DNA from: JANSYA01 sp965243385
GTDB taxonomy: Bacteria; Spirochaetota; Leptospiria; Leptospirales; Leptonemataceae
Assembly (NCBI GenBank): GCA_965243385.1
Contig: CBDEUV010000002.1
Location: 4,216,001 to 4,280,000, forward strand
Reading direction: 5' to 3'
DNA: 64,000 nucleotides
A program made the position numbers and the translations under genes. Position 1 is the stretch's first letter; every line of letters starts with the position of its first letter. This document shows positions 26,917 to 35,146 of this stretch, in pieces. The notes under the pieces are model-generated. The model worked only from the letters and a program-made list of their open reading frames with translations, had not been told where the DNA came from and searched no databases.

Positions 26917-27747
26917 ATGAGTATGCGCAAATATTTACGAATCGGTCTGATTGTACTTCTCCCGTTTTTTATCTCGGGTTGTTTTAATATCCTGCACTAT
27001 GTGGACGTCGGCAAAGACGGCAAGGTCCAGGTTCGCTGGCGCATGTCGGTTTCCTCCGCTCTCGCCGAAATGGGCGAAATGCAGAACGCCGGCGAAGGCG
27101 GGGAACAGGATCTCGGCGCGGACCTGGATGAAGCGAAAAAGCGCATTCAGGAAAACATGAAGGGTCTGGCGGAAAAGCTGGAGATCAAAAACTTCCAAAA
27201 CGAACAGACCCAGGGCCTCGATCTTTCGATGACTCTGAAAAGTGTGGCCGCGCTCAAAGACGCGGCGCTGCCCGAAGACGAGATGCCGATCATTCCGATC
27301 TTCGACGCGAAAAAGAAGCAACTGGTGTTTCGCTTCACGCCCGAGAGCACCGAACAACTCAAGGGCGGCGAGGAAGAACCGCCGGCTCCTGACGAAGACG
27401 AGAGCGAAGAGAGCATGTCTTCCGAAGACGAAGACTCCGCAGCTGAAGAAGAGGAGAGCGAAGAGTCGATGGGACCCGGGCCGGGCGATCAGGATCCGAT
27501 GGGCGGTCTCGAACAGCTCGGCGAAAAACTGGGGCAGCTCTTCTCAAGCGCCGCCAGCTACGATATCTACGTGGGTTCCGGCTTCGACGTGAAAGAGGCC
27601 TTCGCGCGCACGGCCGCCGGCAAGCGAGTGCAATCGATCGAAGTGATTCGCCTGGGCGAGGTGAGTATGATTCGTTTCCCGCTGCTCGGTATGATCTCCG
27701 AAGACGAGGCTTCCGACGGTTTCGACATCGTCGTACAGCTGAAATAA
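26917..27747 (+). CDS. Lipoprotein with acidic central region
   Basis: A 276-residue lipoprotein; its signal peptide ends in FFISGC (C22). After it comes YVDVGKDGKVQVRW, an alpha-helical stretch, then a strongly acidic low-complexity section (about 148-190, runs of Glu, Asp and Ser such as EDEDSAAEEEESEES) and a C-terminal domain with predicted strands. I do not recognise a functional family; the general layout fits surface or periplasmic spirochaetal lipoproteins. ATG 26923 is an alternative start two codons in. The 200 bases before the gene hold no other reading frame of note. Confidence 0.75.
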   Translation: MSMRKYLRIGLIVLLPFFISGCFNILHYVDVGKDGKVQVRWRMSVSSALAEMGEMQNAGEGGEQDLGADLDEAKKRIQENMKGLAEKLEIKNFQNEQTQGLDLSMTLKSVAALKDAALPEDEMPIIPIFDAKKKQLVFRFTPESTEQLKGGEEEPPAPDEDESEESMSSEDEDSAAEEEESEESMGPGPGDQDPMGGLEQLGEKLGQLFSSAASYDIYVGSGFDVKEAFARTAAGKRVQSIEVIRLGEVSMIRFPLLGMISEDEASDGFDIVVQLK

Positions 27748-27839
27748 TCGATTGAGGGCTTCGATCCGCTCCTGTACCGGGCGAGGCCCGGCGATGGGAC
27801 GGATCGATCTGCTTGATCTACTTGTAGAACCAGCCCGCG

Positions 27840-28166
27840 TCAGCCGGGATAGCGCGCGTCGCATTCCGAGGCGCACGCGTCGTTGCAATAGCGGAATTTA
27901 ATGTCGCACTGGCTGCGGCAACCGGCGATGGCGGGCCCCATGCCTTTTTCCTCGCATCGTTCGTAGCATCCGGTATAGGCGGTGCATTTGCGTTCCCGGC
28001 ATTCGGTCATGCAGGCCTGGTTGCGGGTGGGCTGCGTTCCCGGATCTACTTTCGTCGGCTGGCTGCTACAGGCGGCCGACAGCAGTACCAGCGCTCCGAG
28101 CACTGCGCCCATCGCGGCTTTGGGCAGCAGGATCCGCCGGCGCTTTTCGTTCGATACATGATTCAT
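27840..28166 (-). CDS. Small cysteine-rich lipoprotein with repeated CX3C motifs
   Basis: A 108-residue protein. The signal peptide ends in LLSAAC, a spirochaete-style lipobox. The mature part has ten further cysteines, mostly in CX3C pairs: CMTEC, CYERC, CRSQC, CNDAC and CASEC (the last two sharing a cysteine), with RKC and TGC. Twin CX3C pairs facing each other on helices are known to form disulfide-locked hairpins. Function is unknown. ATG 28166 is used; a start five codons upstream is possible. The neighbouring DsbD system could be relevant to its oxidation state, but that is speculation. Confidence 0.75.
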   Translation of the reverse strand: MNHVSNEKRRRILLPKAAMGAVLGALVLLSAACSSQPTKVDPGTQPTRNQACMTECRERKCTAYTGCYERCEEKGMGPAIAGCRSQCDIKFRYCNDACASECDARYPG

Positions 28167-28204
28167 GCTTCCAGCATGCATCGGCGCTACTCGCGTTCAA
28201 TCAT

Positions 28205-28996
28205 TTATTCCGCTTCCGATTGCAGCAGCACGTCGTCGTCGGCCGCTGAACGGGTGCCGGGCAGGGGACGATTGTTCTGGCTGCGATAGGTGAAGATCAG
28301 GCTCACCCGCTTGCGCGCGGAACGATTGCGATAGGCGGCGTGCAGGAGCCGGCTGTGAAATAAAACCACGTCGCCGATTTTGAGCGGAACCGCCTGCGCG
28401 CGTTCCAGCAGTCGGGCGTTTTCGGGATGTTCCGGACGGAAGAATTGCTCTTCATCAAAGCGTTCAGCCTCGAAGTCCAGGCGGTGCGATTCCGGAACGA
28501 AGTACAGACAGCCCGCGTCTTCGCCCGCGTCGGTCAGCGCGAGCCAGGCCGTAACCAGCTCCGGCCGTTCGAAGCGCCAGTAGCGCATGTCCTGGTGCCA
28601 GCCCGTTTCCGAGCCATAACGCGGATCCTTGAACATCACGCAGTTGTGGTGCGCCTGCGAAAGCGCGAGAGGGGTTTGCAGCAGGCCCGCGACGAGCCGG
28701 ACGATTTCGGGATGTCGGGCCTGTTCCTGAAACAGCGGATCGCGTTCGTAAATTGAACGGATTCGGCGCAGAGTACGGCCGCCGGGGGCCTCAAGCGACG
28801 TGGGCGCCCCGGGATAACCGGTCTCGGCTTCGTACTCCAGCGGGGGCGAGGGATCCTGCGCAAGCGTCATCGCCCGCTCGAGGATCCGCGCGCAGTCCGC
28901 GCCCGAGCGCAATCCCCGGAGCACGCAGAAGCCGTCCCGCTGGAATGCTTCGATCTTTGCGCGGACGTCGCTGGTGTTTGTAGTGCTCGTGTTCAT
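28205..28996 (-). CDS. Phytanoyl-CoA dioxygenase (PhyH) family protein
   Basis: A 263-residue non-haem Fe(II)/2-oxoglutarate oxygenase. Iron ligands are visible as H134-x-D136 in TGWHQDMRYW and a distal histidine in HSRLLHAAYRN (H219), with an arginine a few residues on for binding 2-oxoglutarate. The block LALTDAGEDAGCLYFVPESHR is typical of the family. Members hydroxylate lipids, amino acids or secondary metabolites; the substrate here is not known. It is followed on the same strand by the cysteine-rich lipoprotein gene at 38 bases. Confidence 0.88.
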   Translation of the reverse strand: MNTSTTNTSDVRAKIEAFQRDGFCVLRGLRSGADCARILERAMTLAQDPSPPLEYEAETGYPGAPTSLEAPGGRTLRRIRSIYERDPLFQEQARHPEIVRLVAGLLQTPLALSQAHHNCVMFKDPRYGSETGWHQDMRYWRFERPELVTAWLALTDAGEDAGCLYFVPESHRLDFEAERFDEEQFFRPEHPENARLLERAQAVPLKIGDVVLFHSRLLHAAYRNRSARKRVSLIFTYRSQNNRPLPGTRSAADDDVLLQSEAE

Positions 28997-29063
28997 CGCG
29001 CGAATTCTGAAAACGGTCGGCGCCGCGCGCGACTCTGATTGCCGCAGCCGTGCGGCGCGGGAT

Positions 29064-30119
29064 TCAGTCCTGCTTTTGCTTCATCTTGCGCGCCTGCATC
29101 AGGAAGCGCAGCGCCTTGTCGGTGTCACCATTAAATAGGTGCAAAAAGCTGAGATCGACCATATCTTTCAAATCGGCTTTTGGGTCCTCGACCTGTTTCG
29201 CGGCTTCATTCGCGCTTTCGCCTTTCGCTTTCGCCGCCAATCGCGCCTTGCGTGCTTCGATTTTTTTTCGCAGACGCTGCGTGCGTTCGCGGATCTTGTC
29301 GTCGATGCCGTCGAACATGGCGTCGTATTCTTCGGCCTTTTCGCGACGCGCTCGTTCGAGATGATCGCTGAAGTCTTTGTATTTCGCGTCGCTCTGGACG
29401 ACTTCGCGGTACTGATCCAGGCTTTCTTCGTACCGATTGAGTTTCAGGAGCAGTCCGGCGCGCAGATCGTTGACGAAGGCGTCGCCAGGGGCGTGGGTGC
29501 GATATTTCTCAAGCACCGCCAGAGCCTCTTCGAATTTATCCTGGTCGCTCAGGCTGACTGTCAGGCCCAGCACCGCCGGCCGCGTCGTGGGATCGATGCG
29601 CAGCGCGTTTTGAAAATAGATTGCCGATTTGTCGAAGCGTTTCTGGTGTTCGTATAGATACCCCAGCAGGATATGCGCGCGCAGCAGGCGTTTCTCAAGA
29701 CCCAGCGCGGCCTTCAGATATTTTTCGCACTCCGCGTAGCGCTCCAGTTTATAACATTCGCTGCCCAGATTGAAATACACCGTCGCGTCGGCGCGCAACT
29801 CAAGCGCCCGGCGAAAGAAACCCAGAGCCAGGTCCGGCCGCTTCGCGCGCGAATACAGCGCGCCCAGGTTTACGAAGGCTTCGCGAAACTCCGTGTCTTC
29901 GCGGGCGGCGGCTTTGTACAGCTTCAGCGCGTCCGTGAATTTGCCGGCTTGCTGGGCTTTGAGCGCCGCCATGTAGAGGTCTTTGGCTTTCTGGGACATT
30001 TCTTTTTCGAATACGATTTCGCGGGGCCGTCGCACTCCGGATTTCGCGGTTACTGTCGGTCGTGTGCGGACAGAGCGTTGCTTTGTTGATCTGAGGGCTA
30101 CCGGCGTTTTTGCATTCAT
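29064..30119 (-). CDS. TPR-repeat protein
   Basis: A 351-residue protein built mainly of tetratricopeptide repeats (from about residue 45 to 245: AGKFTDALKLYKAA, AKRPDLALGFFRRAL, LERYAECEKYLKAAL, QKRFDKSAIYFQNAL and more), a scaffold for protein contacts. A C-terminal charged coiled-coil of about 80 residues follows, rich in Lys, Arg and Glu. The N-terminal 40 residues are basic (MNAKTPVALRSTKQRSVR...) without a signal peptide, so it is probably cytoplasmic. The ATG at 30119 is preceded by AAGGCAGG; another ATG 40 codons later is possible. Partners unknown. Confidence 0.85.
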   Translation of the reverse strand: MNAKTPVALRSTKQRSVRTRPTVTAKSGVRRPREIVFEKEMSQKAKDLYMAALKAQQAGKFTDALKLYKAAAREDTEFREAFVNLGALYSRAKRPDLALGFFRRALELRADATVYFNLGSECYKLERYAECEKYLKAALGLEKRLLRAHILLGYLYEHQKRFDKSAIYFQNALRIDPTTRPAVLGLTVSLSDQDKFEEALAVLEKYRTHAPGDAFVNDLRAGLLLKLNRYEESLDQYREVVQSDAKYKDFSDHLERARREKAEEYDAMFDGIDDKIRERTQRLRKKIEARKARLAAKAKGESANEAAKQVEDPKADLKDMVDLSFLHLFNGDTDKALRFLMQARKMKQKQD

Positions 30120-30241
30120 CCTGCCTTGAATATCGGTCGTATTCCAGGAACTCCCGCGCTTTGTTTCGCGCGGTCATCCGTTTGTTCCCGTGCATTCAGG
30201 CCATAGGCGGGCGTCCTGCTCGTTGAAAGCCGGGATCCAAC

Positions 30242-31201
30242 TCAATCCGGAGCGATGTCAAGACTCAGGTCCAGAAAGCGGGTCGTGTGCGTGAGAAAGC
30301 CCATGCTGACTCCAAGGCCGCCCAGATCTCCGAGCTGCGTGAGCTCTTCCGGTTTCCAACCGCCGGATAATTCGACGAACGGCCTGCGTCCGCCCCCGTC
30401 GGCGTAGGCCTGAATGCGCTTGAGCGCGTCGGCCAGCTGTTCGTGACGCATATTATCGAGCAGGACCACGTCGGCTTCGAGGGGCAGGAGTTCCGAGAGC
30501 TGATCGAGGGTGTCCACTTCCACGTTCAGCGGCAGTCCCGGGCTATGCGCGCGGACGGCGTTCACCGCGGCGGTGATGCCGCCCGCCGCCGCCACGTGGT
30601 TGTCTTTGATCATGGCCATATCGCTGAGATGAATGCGATGATTGGTTCCGCCCCCGCAGTAGACGGCGTATTTCGCCAGTCGCCGGTAGCCCGGCAGAGT
30701 TTTGCGGGTGTCGAGCACGGCCACGTCCGGGCCGGCCAGCGCTACGGTCTCCGCCGTGGTCGTCGCAATGCCGCTGAGATATTGCAAAATATTCAGCATC
30801 GGTCGCTCGAGTCGCAGGAGCGTGCGCAGGGAGCCCTCCAGTTCGAGCAGGACATCGCCGGCTTCAAAGCGATCGCCGTCGGATTTAAGGGCCTGGATCC
30901 GGAGGGGGTTCGTTTCGCTCTGTTTGGCGAAGATTTCGTTCAGAATTTCGACGACCGGGACTCCCGCGAGCACGCCGCTTTCACGGGGAATCAGGCGTGC
31001 GCGGGCCTGCTGCTGCGGCCGAAAGATCGCTTCGGTCGTCGGATCGGCTGCGGGCCAGCCCGGGGGCGCATCCTCGTCCAGAGCGAGTTTCAGCAGGGTT
31101 TCGCAGTCTTCCCGGATTATGTTGCTTACCGGTGACGTGTAATGCGGTCGATTGGATTTCTTTACATTCCCGGCGGTGGGCCGGTTGGGGAATTGTTTCA
31201 T
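30242..31201 (-). CDS. nadC: Nicotinate-nucleotide pyrophosphorylase (quinolinate phosphoribosyltransferase)
   Basis: A 319-residue enzyme converting quinolinate and PRPP to nicotinate mononucleotide in NAD synthesis. Active-site features: DTRKTLPGYRRLAKYAVYCGGGTNHR and SDMAMIKDNHV in the middle, and DVVLLDNM near the end. The family is usually about 280 residues; the first 25 (MKQFPNRPTAGNVKKSNRPH...) are an extension. An AGCAGG site precedes the ATG at 31201. The gene is divergent from a TetR-type regulator, with a 75-base gap that may hold both promoters; nadA and nadB are not in the window. Confidence 0.94.
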   Translation of the reverse strand: MKQFPNRPTAGNVKKSNRPHYTSPVSNIIREDCETLLKLALDEDAPPGWPAADPTTEAIFRPQQQARARLIPRESGVLAGVPVVEILNEIFAKQSETNPLRIQALKSDGDRFEAGDVLLELEGSLRTLLRLERPMLNILQYLSGIATTTAETVALAGPDVAVLDTRKTLPGYRRLAKYAVYCGGGTNHRIHLSDMAMIKDNHVAAAGGITAAVNAVRAHSPGLPLNVEVDTLDQLSELLPLEADVVLLDNMRHEQLADALKRIQAYADGGGRRPFVELSGGWKPEELTQLGDLGGLGVSMGFLTHTTRFLDLSLDIAPD

Positions 31202-31276
31202 ACGAACCTGCTACATTTTTTTTCTTGTAAGATAGATCCGGCGTTGATAAAACCAGTAACCCTCAGGAAGAAACTC

Positions 31277-32002
31277 ATGCCAAACAGATCACAGCTGGTT
31301 CGAGCCAAATACGTAAAAGGCGAAGCGACGCTCGAAAAGATTCGAGACGCCTGCATGGAAGAAATCATCTCTTTCGGATACCATCGCACGAGCGTTTGCG
31401 AAATCGTGCGGCGCGCCAATCTCACCCGGGGCGCTTTCTACAACTATTGGACCTCGCTGGATGACTGTCTGGCGGACTTGATCCTCGCGATTCGCGAAAT
31501 CGTCAAGAACGACGAGGACGCCATTGAATACCACAACAGGCTGAACGATCCTTCCGCGACTGTCAAAAAAATTCGCGTCGTCCACTATCTGCTGAGTGAA
31601 AAAAAGTCCCGTTTCATTTTGCTGCCCATGGCGCTGCTTCAGGAGAAGACCATCGCCAATCAGGAGCTCAAAGATCTGCTGAGAAACTACCTGCTCACCG
31701 TAAAGGGCGAGTATCTGAGCGTAATCAGCGAAGACCAGGCGGCGGGCATCATTCGCCCGGAAATCGATCCGGAGATCGTCGCGGCGGCGATATTGAATTT
31801 TTTCAAAGGGATCTTCGAGAAAAACGTACTGGAATTCGACGAGTTCAACGAATCCCTGGAATCGGCCTTCGCCCTGTTTCTCTCTTCATGCCTGGCGCCG
31901 GACTATCTGGCGGAGCATCCCACCGACAATCTCTTTCGCGGTGCTCGATCCGCAGCCACTGCAGCGGCGGCGGTCGCTCCCGTTCCGGTCGCCGCCGACT
32001 GA
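31277..32002 (+). CDS. TetR/AcrR-family transcriptional regulator
   Basis: A 241-residue regulator. The N-terminal helix-turn-helix reads TSVCEIVRRANLTRGAFYNYW (about 33-53 of the protein), typical of TetR proteins; the rest is a helical ligand-binding domain. The ligand and target genes are not known; divergent transcription from nadC is the usual arrangement for a TetR protein that regulates its neighbour, but no operator palindrome stands out in the 75-base gap. ATG 31277 follows AGGAAG. The end is alanine/valine-rich low complexity. Confidence 0.88.
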   Translation: MPNRSQLVRAKYVKGEATLEKIRDACMEEIISFGYHRTSVCEIVRRANLTRGAFYNYWTSLDDCLADLILAIREIVKNDEDAIEYHNRLNDPSATVKKIRVVHYLLSEKKSRFILLPMALLQEKTIANQELKDLLRNYLLTVKGEYLSVISEDQAAGIIRPEIDPEIVAAAILNFFKGIFEKNVLEFDEFNESLESAFALFLSSCLAPDYLAEHPTDNLFRGARSAATAAAAVAPVPVAAD

Positions 32003-32042
32003 CAATTCAGCGGCTCCTTATCGGCGGCTCGGCAGCGCCGGG

Positions 32043-32546
32043 CTAACGCCGCGATCGGTAGCTCGATCCAGACGGCCGGGCCAGTGATTCCGGCAGGGGT
32101 TCCAGCTCGGCGGGCACGATCTCTCGCGCTCCGTTTTTCCGAATGACGACCAGGCGCAGAGTCTGTCCCGGACTCATGCGACGAATCTGCAAATTCAGGC
32201 TGTTGCCGGCCACAACCGGCTCGCCGTTCGCGCTGACGATCGTATCGCCGATCCGCAGACCGGCGCGTTCCGCCGGACTGGCCGGCAGTACTTCGACGAT
32301 GCGAGCGCCTACCCGGGGCGCGGCGTAGGGATCCTGGTAGACGTTGCCGTACGCGTCGCGTGATCGGCCGGTGCTGTATAAAATGCCCAGGTAGGGCGGC
32401 CCCGACGGTTTTCGCACGTCGGCCTTCGCGGGCCTGGCGCTTTCCTGCGGCGTGACGGTGTCGGCGCTCCGGCAGTTCGCGGTCGCCAGTAACATCGACA
32501 GGCAGAGCGTCCCGAATACAATAAAATGGCTTCGCCGGGTGTACAT
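32043..32546 (-). CDS. PDZ-domain lipoprotein
   Basis: A 167-residue exported protein. The N-terminal hydrophobic stretch ends in LLATANC (C25), a weak lipobox. After a proline-rich linker comes a single PDZ domain (about 75-150): VEVLPASPAERAGLRIGDTIVSANGEPV is the classic PDZ peptide-binding core. It has no protease domain, so it may be an adaptor. RNA start: AGGGAGA lies 9 bases before the ATG. No partner is apparent nearby. Confidence 0.8.
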   Translation of the reverse strand: MYTRRSHFIVFGTLCLSMLLATANCRSADTVTPQESARPAKADVRKPSGPPYLGILYSTGRSRDAYGNVYQDPYAAPRVGARIVEVLPASPAERAGLRIGDTIVSANGEPVVAGNSLNLQIRRMSPGQTLRLVVIRKNGAREIVPAELEPLPESLARPSGSSYRSRR

Positions 32547-32664
32547 GATGTGGGTCTCCCTATATCAGCTATCGTCGGAATGAATGAAGGGCTTTAGGCG
32601 ACCATCGGGTTTTGTCCAGGGATTGAGGAGCGGCGTGCGCCGGATTGTTGCCCATTAATTGGGC

Positions 32665-32692
32665 AAAAAAAAACGACCGATCGATTCGGTCG
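32665..32692 (-). terminator. Rho-independent terminator of the H1-like gene
   Basis: On the minus strand CGACCGA / TCGGTCG form a perfect 7-bp stem (32686-32692 with 32674-32680) with a 5-base loop, followed by nine T (complement of A at 32665-32673). It lies about 100 bases downstream of the 84-residue gene. A second small inverted repeat, GCCCA...TGGGC, follows at 32650-32664. Confidence 0.85.
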
Positions 32693-32793
32693 CTCTTTCG
32701 CTTTCTTTGTATCTGCGATCCCCGGGCGAAGCGGCGGCGAAGAGCAATTTGAACTCGCTCTTCGCGTAATCTTCGCCGGGGCGGGATAGGTGT

Positions 32794-33048
32794 TTATCTG
32801 CGTTTCTTTTTCTTCGCGGCTTTCTTTTTGGCTTTTTTCTTTCCGGCTTTCTTTGCGACTTTCTTTTTCTTCGCGGCCTTCTTCGCCGGTTTCGGCCAGT
32901 CTTTTCGATAGGCCTGATCCGATACCTGCTTGGGCTTCAGACCGTACTTCGGCGCGATATCGCCGGGCTCTTTGCCGGATTTGTATGCTTTCTCAATCGC
33001 GCTTTGCTGGGCCTTCGTCAGGTCTGACCAGTTTTTCGCCTTTGCCAT
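32794..33048 (-). CDS. Small histone-H1-like lysine-rich protein
   Basis: An 84-residue protein. The first 50 residues read as a small helical domain (WSDLTKAQQSAIEKAYKSGK, GDIAPKYGLKPKQVSDQAY) that could be an HTH-like fold; the last 33 residues are almost only lysine, alanine and arginine (KKAAKKKKVAKKAGKKKA), the type of tail in bacterial histone H1 homologues. Such tails bind DNA or RNA without sequence preference. Expression signals are unusually complete for this window: a consensus -10 box, an AAGGAG ribosome site and a clear terminator, suggesting abundant product. Confidence 0.88.
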   Translation of the reverse strand: MAKAKNWSDLTKAQQSAIEKAYKSGKEPGDIAPKYGLKPKQVSDQAYRKDWPKPAKKAAKKKKVAKKAGKKKAKKKAAKKKKRR

Positions 33049-33058
33049 ATTTCCACAT

Positions 33059-33064
33059 CTCCTT
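33059..33064 (-). promoter_or_regulatory. Strong Shine-Dalgarno site of the H1-like gene
   Basis: AAGGAG on the minus strand, 10 bases before the ATG at 33048, is one of the best ribosome sites in the window and fixes this start. Confidence 0.7.
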
Positions 33065-33098
33065 AACGTTCTGCGTGACGTAAGTTAGACGAAAAAGG

Positions 33099-33134
33099 TG
33101 GCGCGATTATAAACTCTGTCAATAAAAATTAGAA
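33099..33134 (-). promoter_or_regulatory. Promoter of the H1-like gene
   Basis: On the minus strand a perfect TATAAT box (33106-33111) is preceded by an A/T-rich stretch, like an UP element, and a TTGACA hexamer only 5 bases upstream (too close to be its own -35). At 17 bases upstream the hexamer is TTCTAA. Transcription would start near 33099, giving a leader of about 50 bases. Confidence 0.5.
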
Positions 33135-33234
33135 TTTTTTGGTCTTTTTGATATTGCGAAGGCGAAAGTCTCTTCGCGCGACGCGAAGCGAAAACATTGT
33201 AGCGCGATTTCGCCGCGATGGCGAAACTGAACGC

Positions 33235-34842
33235 ATGAGCGTAAAAGGAATCAACACTGTACTCATTGCGAATCGCGGCGAAATCGCTTTGCGTGTTATC
33301 GAGAGCTGTCGTCGCATGGGTTTGCGATCCGTAGCCGTCTATTCAACGGCTGATCGCGATATGCCCCACGTTCGCGCGGCGGATTTCGCGGTTGAAATCG
33401 GCCCGCCGGAAGCGGCTGCCTCTTATTTGAACATCGATCGCCTCGTCGAAGCCTGTCGCGAAGCGAAAGCCGACGCGATTCACCCCGGATACGGTTTTCT
33501 TTCGGAGAACGCCGACTTCGCGCGCCGTCTCGCGGATGAAGGAATTCGCTTTATCGGCCCTTCGCCGGATACTATTTTACAAATGGGAGACAAGATCTCC
33601 GCGCGCAAGATCATGGAAGGCAAAGGTGTTCCGGTCGTACCGGGTTATCACGGCGACGAACAATCTGACACAATCCTAACAAAAGAGGCCGAACGCATCG
33701 GCTATCCGGTGATGATCAAGGCTTCGGCGGGCGGCGGTGGACGCGGCATGCGTCTCGTGCATCGTGCGGAAGATTTTGTCGAAGCTCTGAACTCGGCGCG
33801 ACGCGAAGCGATGAACGCTTTCGCCGACGATCGCATCTTCATCGAGAAATTCGTCGCCTCACCGCGACATATCGAAATCCAGGTCTTCGGCGATTCGCAC
33901 GGCAACGTCGTGCATCTCTTCGAGCGCGAGTGTTCAGTTCAACGTCGCCATCAAAAGATCGTCGAAGAAAGCCCCAGCCCCGCCATCAGCTCCGAAACCC
34001 GCGAAGCGATGGCGCAGGCGGCCATCGACGCGGCCCGGGCGGTCGACTACCTGGGTGCGGGGACGGTCGAGTTCATCTATTCCGACGAAGACCGGAGCTT
34101 TTATTTTCTCGAAATGAACACCCGTCTGCAGGTCGAGCATCCCGTGACTGAGATGGTGACCGGCAGGGATCTGGTCGCCGAGCAGATTCGCGTGGCCGCT
34201 GGAGAACCGATGAGCTTCGCTCAATCCGATCTGCAGCAAAAGGGGCACGCGATCGAAGTGCGACTGTACGCCGAAGATCCGGCGAAGAATTTCATGCCCG
34301 CCACGGGCAAAGTCTATCGCTATATCCCGCCGGCCGGCGAAGGAATCCGCGTCGACAGCGGCATCGATAGCGGCGCCGAGATTTCCATCTATTATGATCC
34401 GATGGTCGCGAAGATTATCGCGTACCAACCGGAAACGGAAAGCGGAGTGTCGGCGGCGGATCTTCGACTGGCCGCGATTCATCGTCTGGACGCCGCGCTG
34501 GCGGAAACCGTCTTCTTTGGTCCGGAGAACAATCTGGACTTTTTGCGCGAGATTCTGGCCCACCCGGAATTTCAGGCCGGTAGTTTCACCACGGGATTTA
34601 TCGATAAGAATTTCGAAGGCTGGCGCGGGCCTGCCATATCCCCCGCGGCTTCGGAAACGGCGCGCCTGAGCGTCGGACTGCTGCACTACCAGGGCGCCGC
34701 GAATTACGCGGACGCCACCAATCGGGAAAATCTGGCCGCCGCAGCCGGTGCAGAGCGAGCGCCGGCGGGCGTTTCGACGGTCGGCGGAGATCTGGCGCCG
34801 TGGTATGATCTCCAGGGCTTTCGAATCTGGGAGCAGACCTGA
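33235..34842 (+). CDS. accC: Biotin carboxylase, AccC/acyl-CoA carboxylase alpha type
   Basis: A 535-residue ATP-dependent carboxylase that carboxylates the biotin of a carrier protein. Seen: ANRGEIALRV at the N-terminus, the glycine-rich loop SAGGGGRGMRL, HLFERECSVQRRHQK and EMNTRLQVEHPVTE in the active site. It is about 85 residues longer than plain AccC; the tail (from about 450) has APWYDLQGFRIWEQ, which resembles the region leading into the BT and biotinyl domains of propionyl/methylcrotonyl carboxylase alpha subunits, but no such domains follow. The stop is directly followed by a repeat element, so 3' loss is possible. ATG 33235 is selected at the start of the conserved domain; the frame is open for 96 bases upstream. 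Confidence 0.93.
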   Translation: MSVKGINTVLIANRGEIALRVIESCRRMGLRSVAVYSTADRDMPHVRAADFAVEIGPPEAAASYLNIDRLVEACREAKADAIHPGYGFLSENADFARRLADEGIRFIGPSPDTILQMGDKISARKIMEGKGVPVVPGYHGDEQSDTILTKEAERIGYPVMIKASAGGGGRGMRLVHRAEDFVEALNSARREAMNAFADDRIFIEKFVASPRHIEIQVFGDSHGNVVHLFERECSVQRRHQKIVEESPSPAISSETREAMAQAAIDAARAVDYLGAGTVEFIYSDEDRSFYFLEMNTRLQVEHPVTEMVTGRDLVAEQIRVAAGEPMSFAQSDLQQKGHAIEVRLYAEDPAKNFMPATGKVYRYIPPAGEGIRVDSGIDSGAEISIYYDPMVAKIIAYQPETESGVSAADLRLAAIHRLDAALAETVFFGPENNLDFLREILAHPEFQAGSFTTGFIDKNFEGWRGPAISPAASETARLSVGLLHYQGAANYADATNRENLAAAAGAERAPAGVSTVGGDLAPWYDLQGFRIWEQT

Positions 34843-34862
34843 GCCGCGGATCTGATTGATTC

Positions 34863-35118
34863 ATGGCCACGGATGGCGTGGACTGCGCGCGGGATTTTGG
34901 CCACGGATGGCACGGATTACACGGATAGATTCGGTGGGTTGGCTGGTGCGTGATCCTTTTCCGGATTGGTGATTGGATTGTCTCTTCTTGAATCGGTGCG
35001 TCGTTTCCCTTCTTGAATCGCAGACGTGCTGATTTGTGAAGAGTCCGCTGGCCCCCCAAAAAAAATCCGTGCCATCCGTGCCATCCGTGGCCTCTTAAAA
35101 ACCTCGCCATCCGTGGCC
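34863..35118. repeat. Nested inverted-repeat element (ATCCGTGCC motifs) in 304-base gap
   Basis: The gap from accC (ends 34842) to the sensor gene (ends 35147) holds no credible gene but is full of short repeats. GGCCACGGATGGCACGGAT at 34899-34917 has an exact 19-bp reverse complement at 35074-35092, and GGCCACGGATGGCG at 34865-34878 has one at 35105-35118, so the two pairs nest and could fold into one long hairpin of about 190 bases of loop. Extra copies of ATCCGTG flank them. The convergent genes on both sides fit a bidirectional terminator or a dispersed repeat family. Confidence 0.85.
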
Positions 35119-35146
35119 CAACAACAACCGCGTCGCACCGCTTGTT

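Noticed and set aside
34863..35118. Ends of an insertion sequence
   Set aside because: No transposase frame in between, and no target duplication seen; the repeats are short and multiple.
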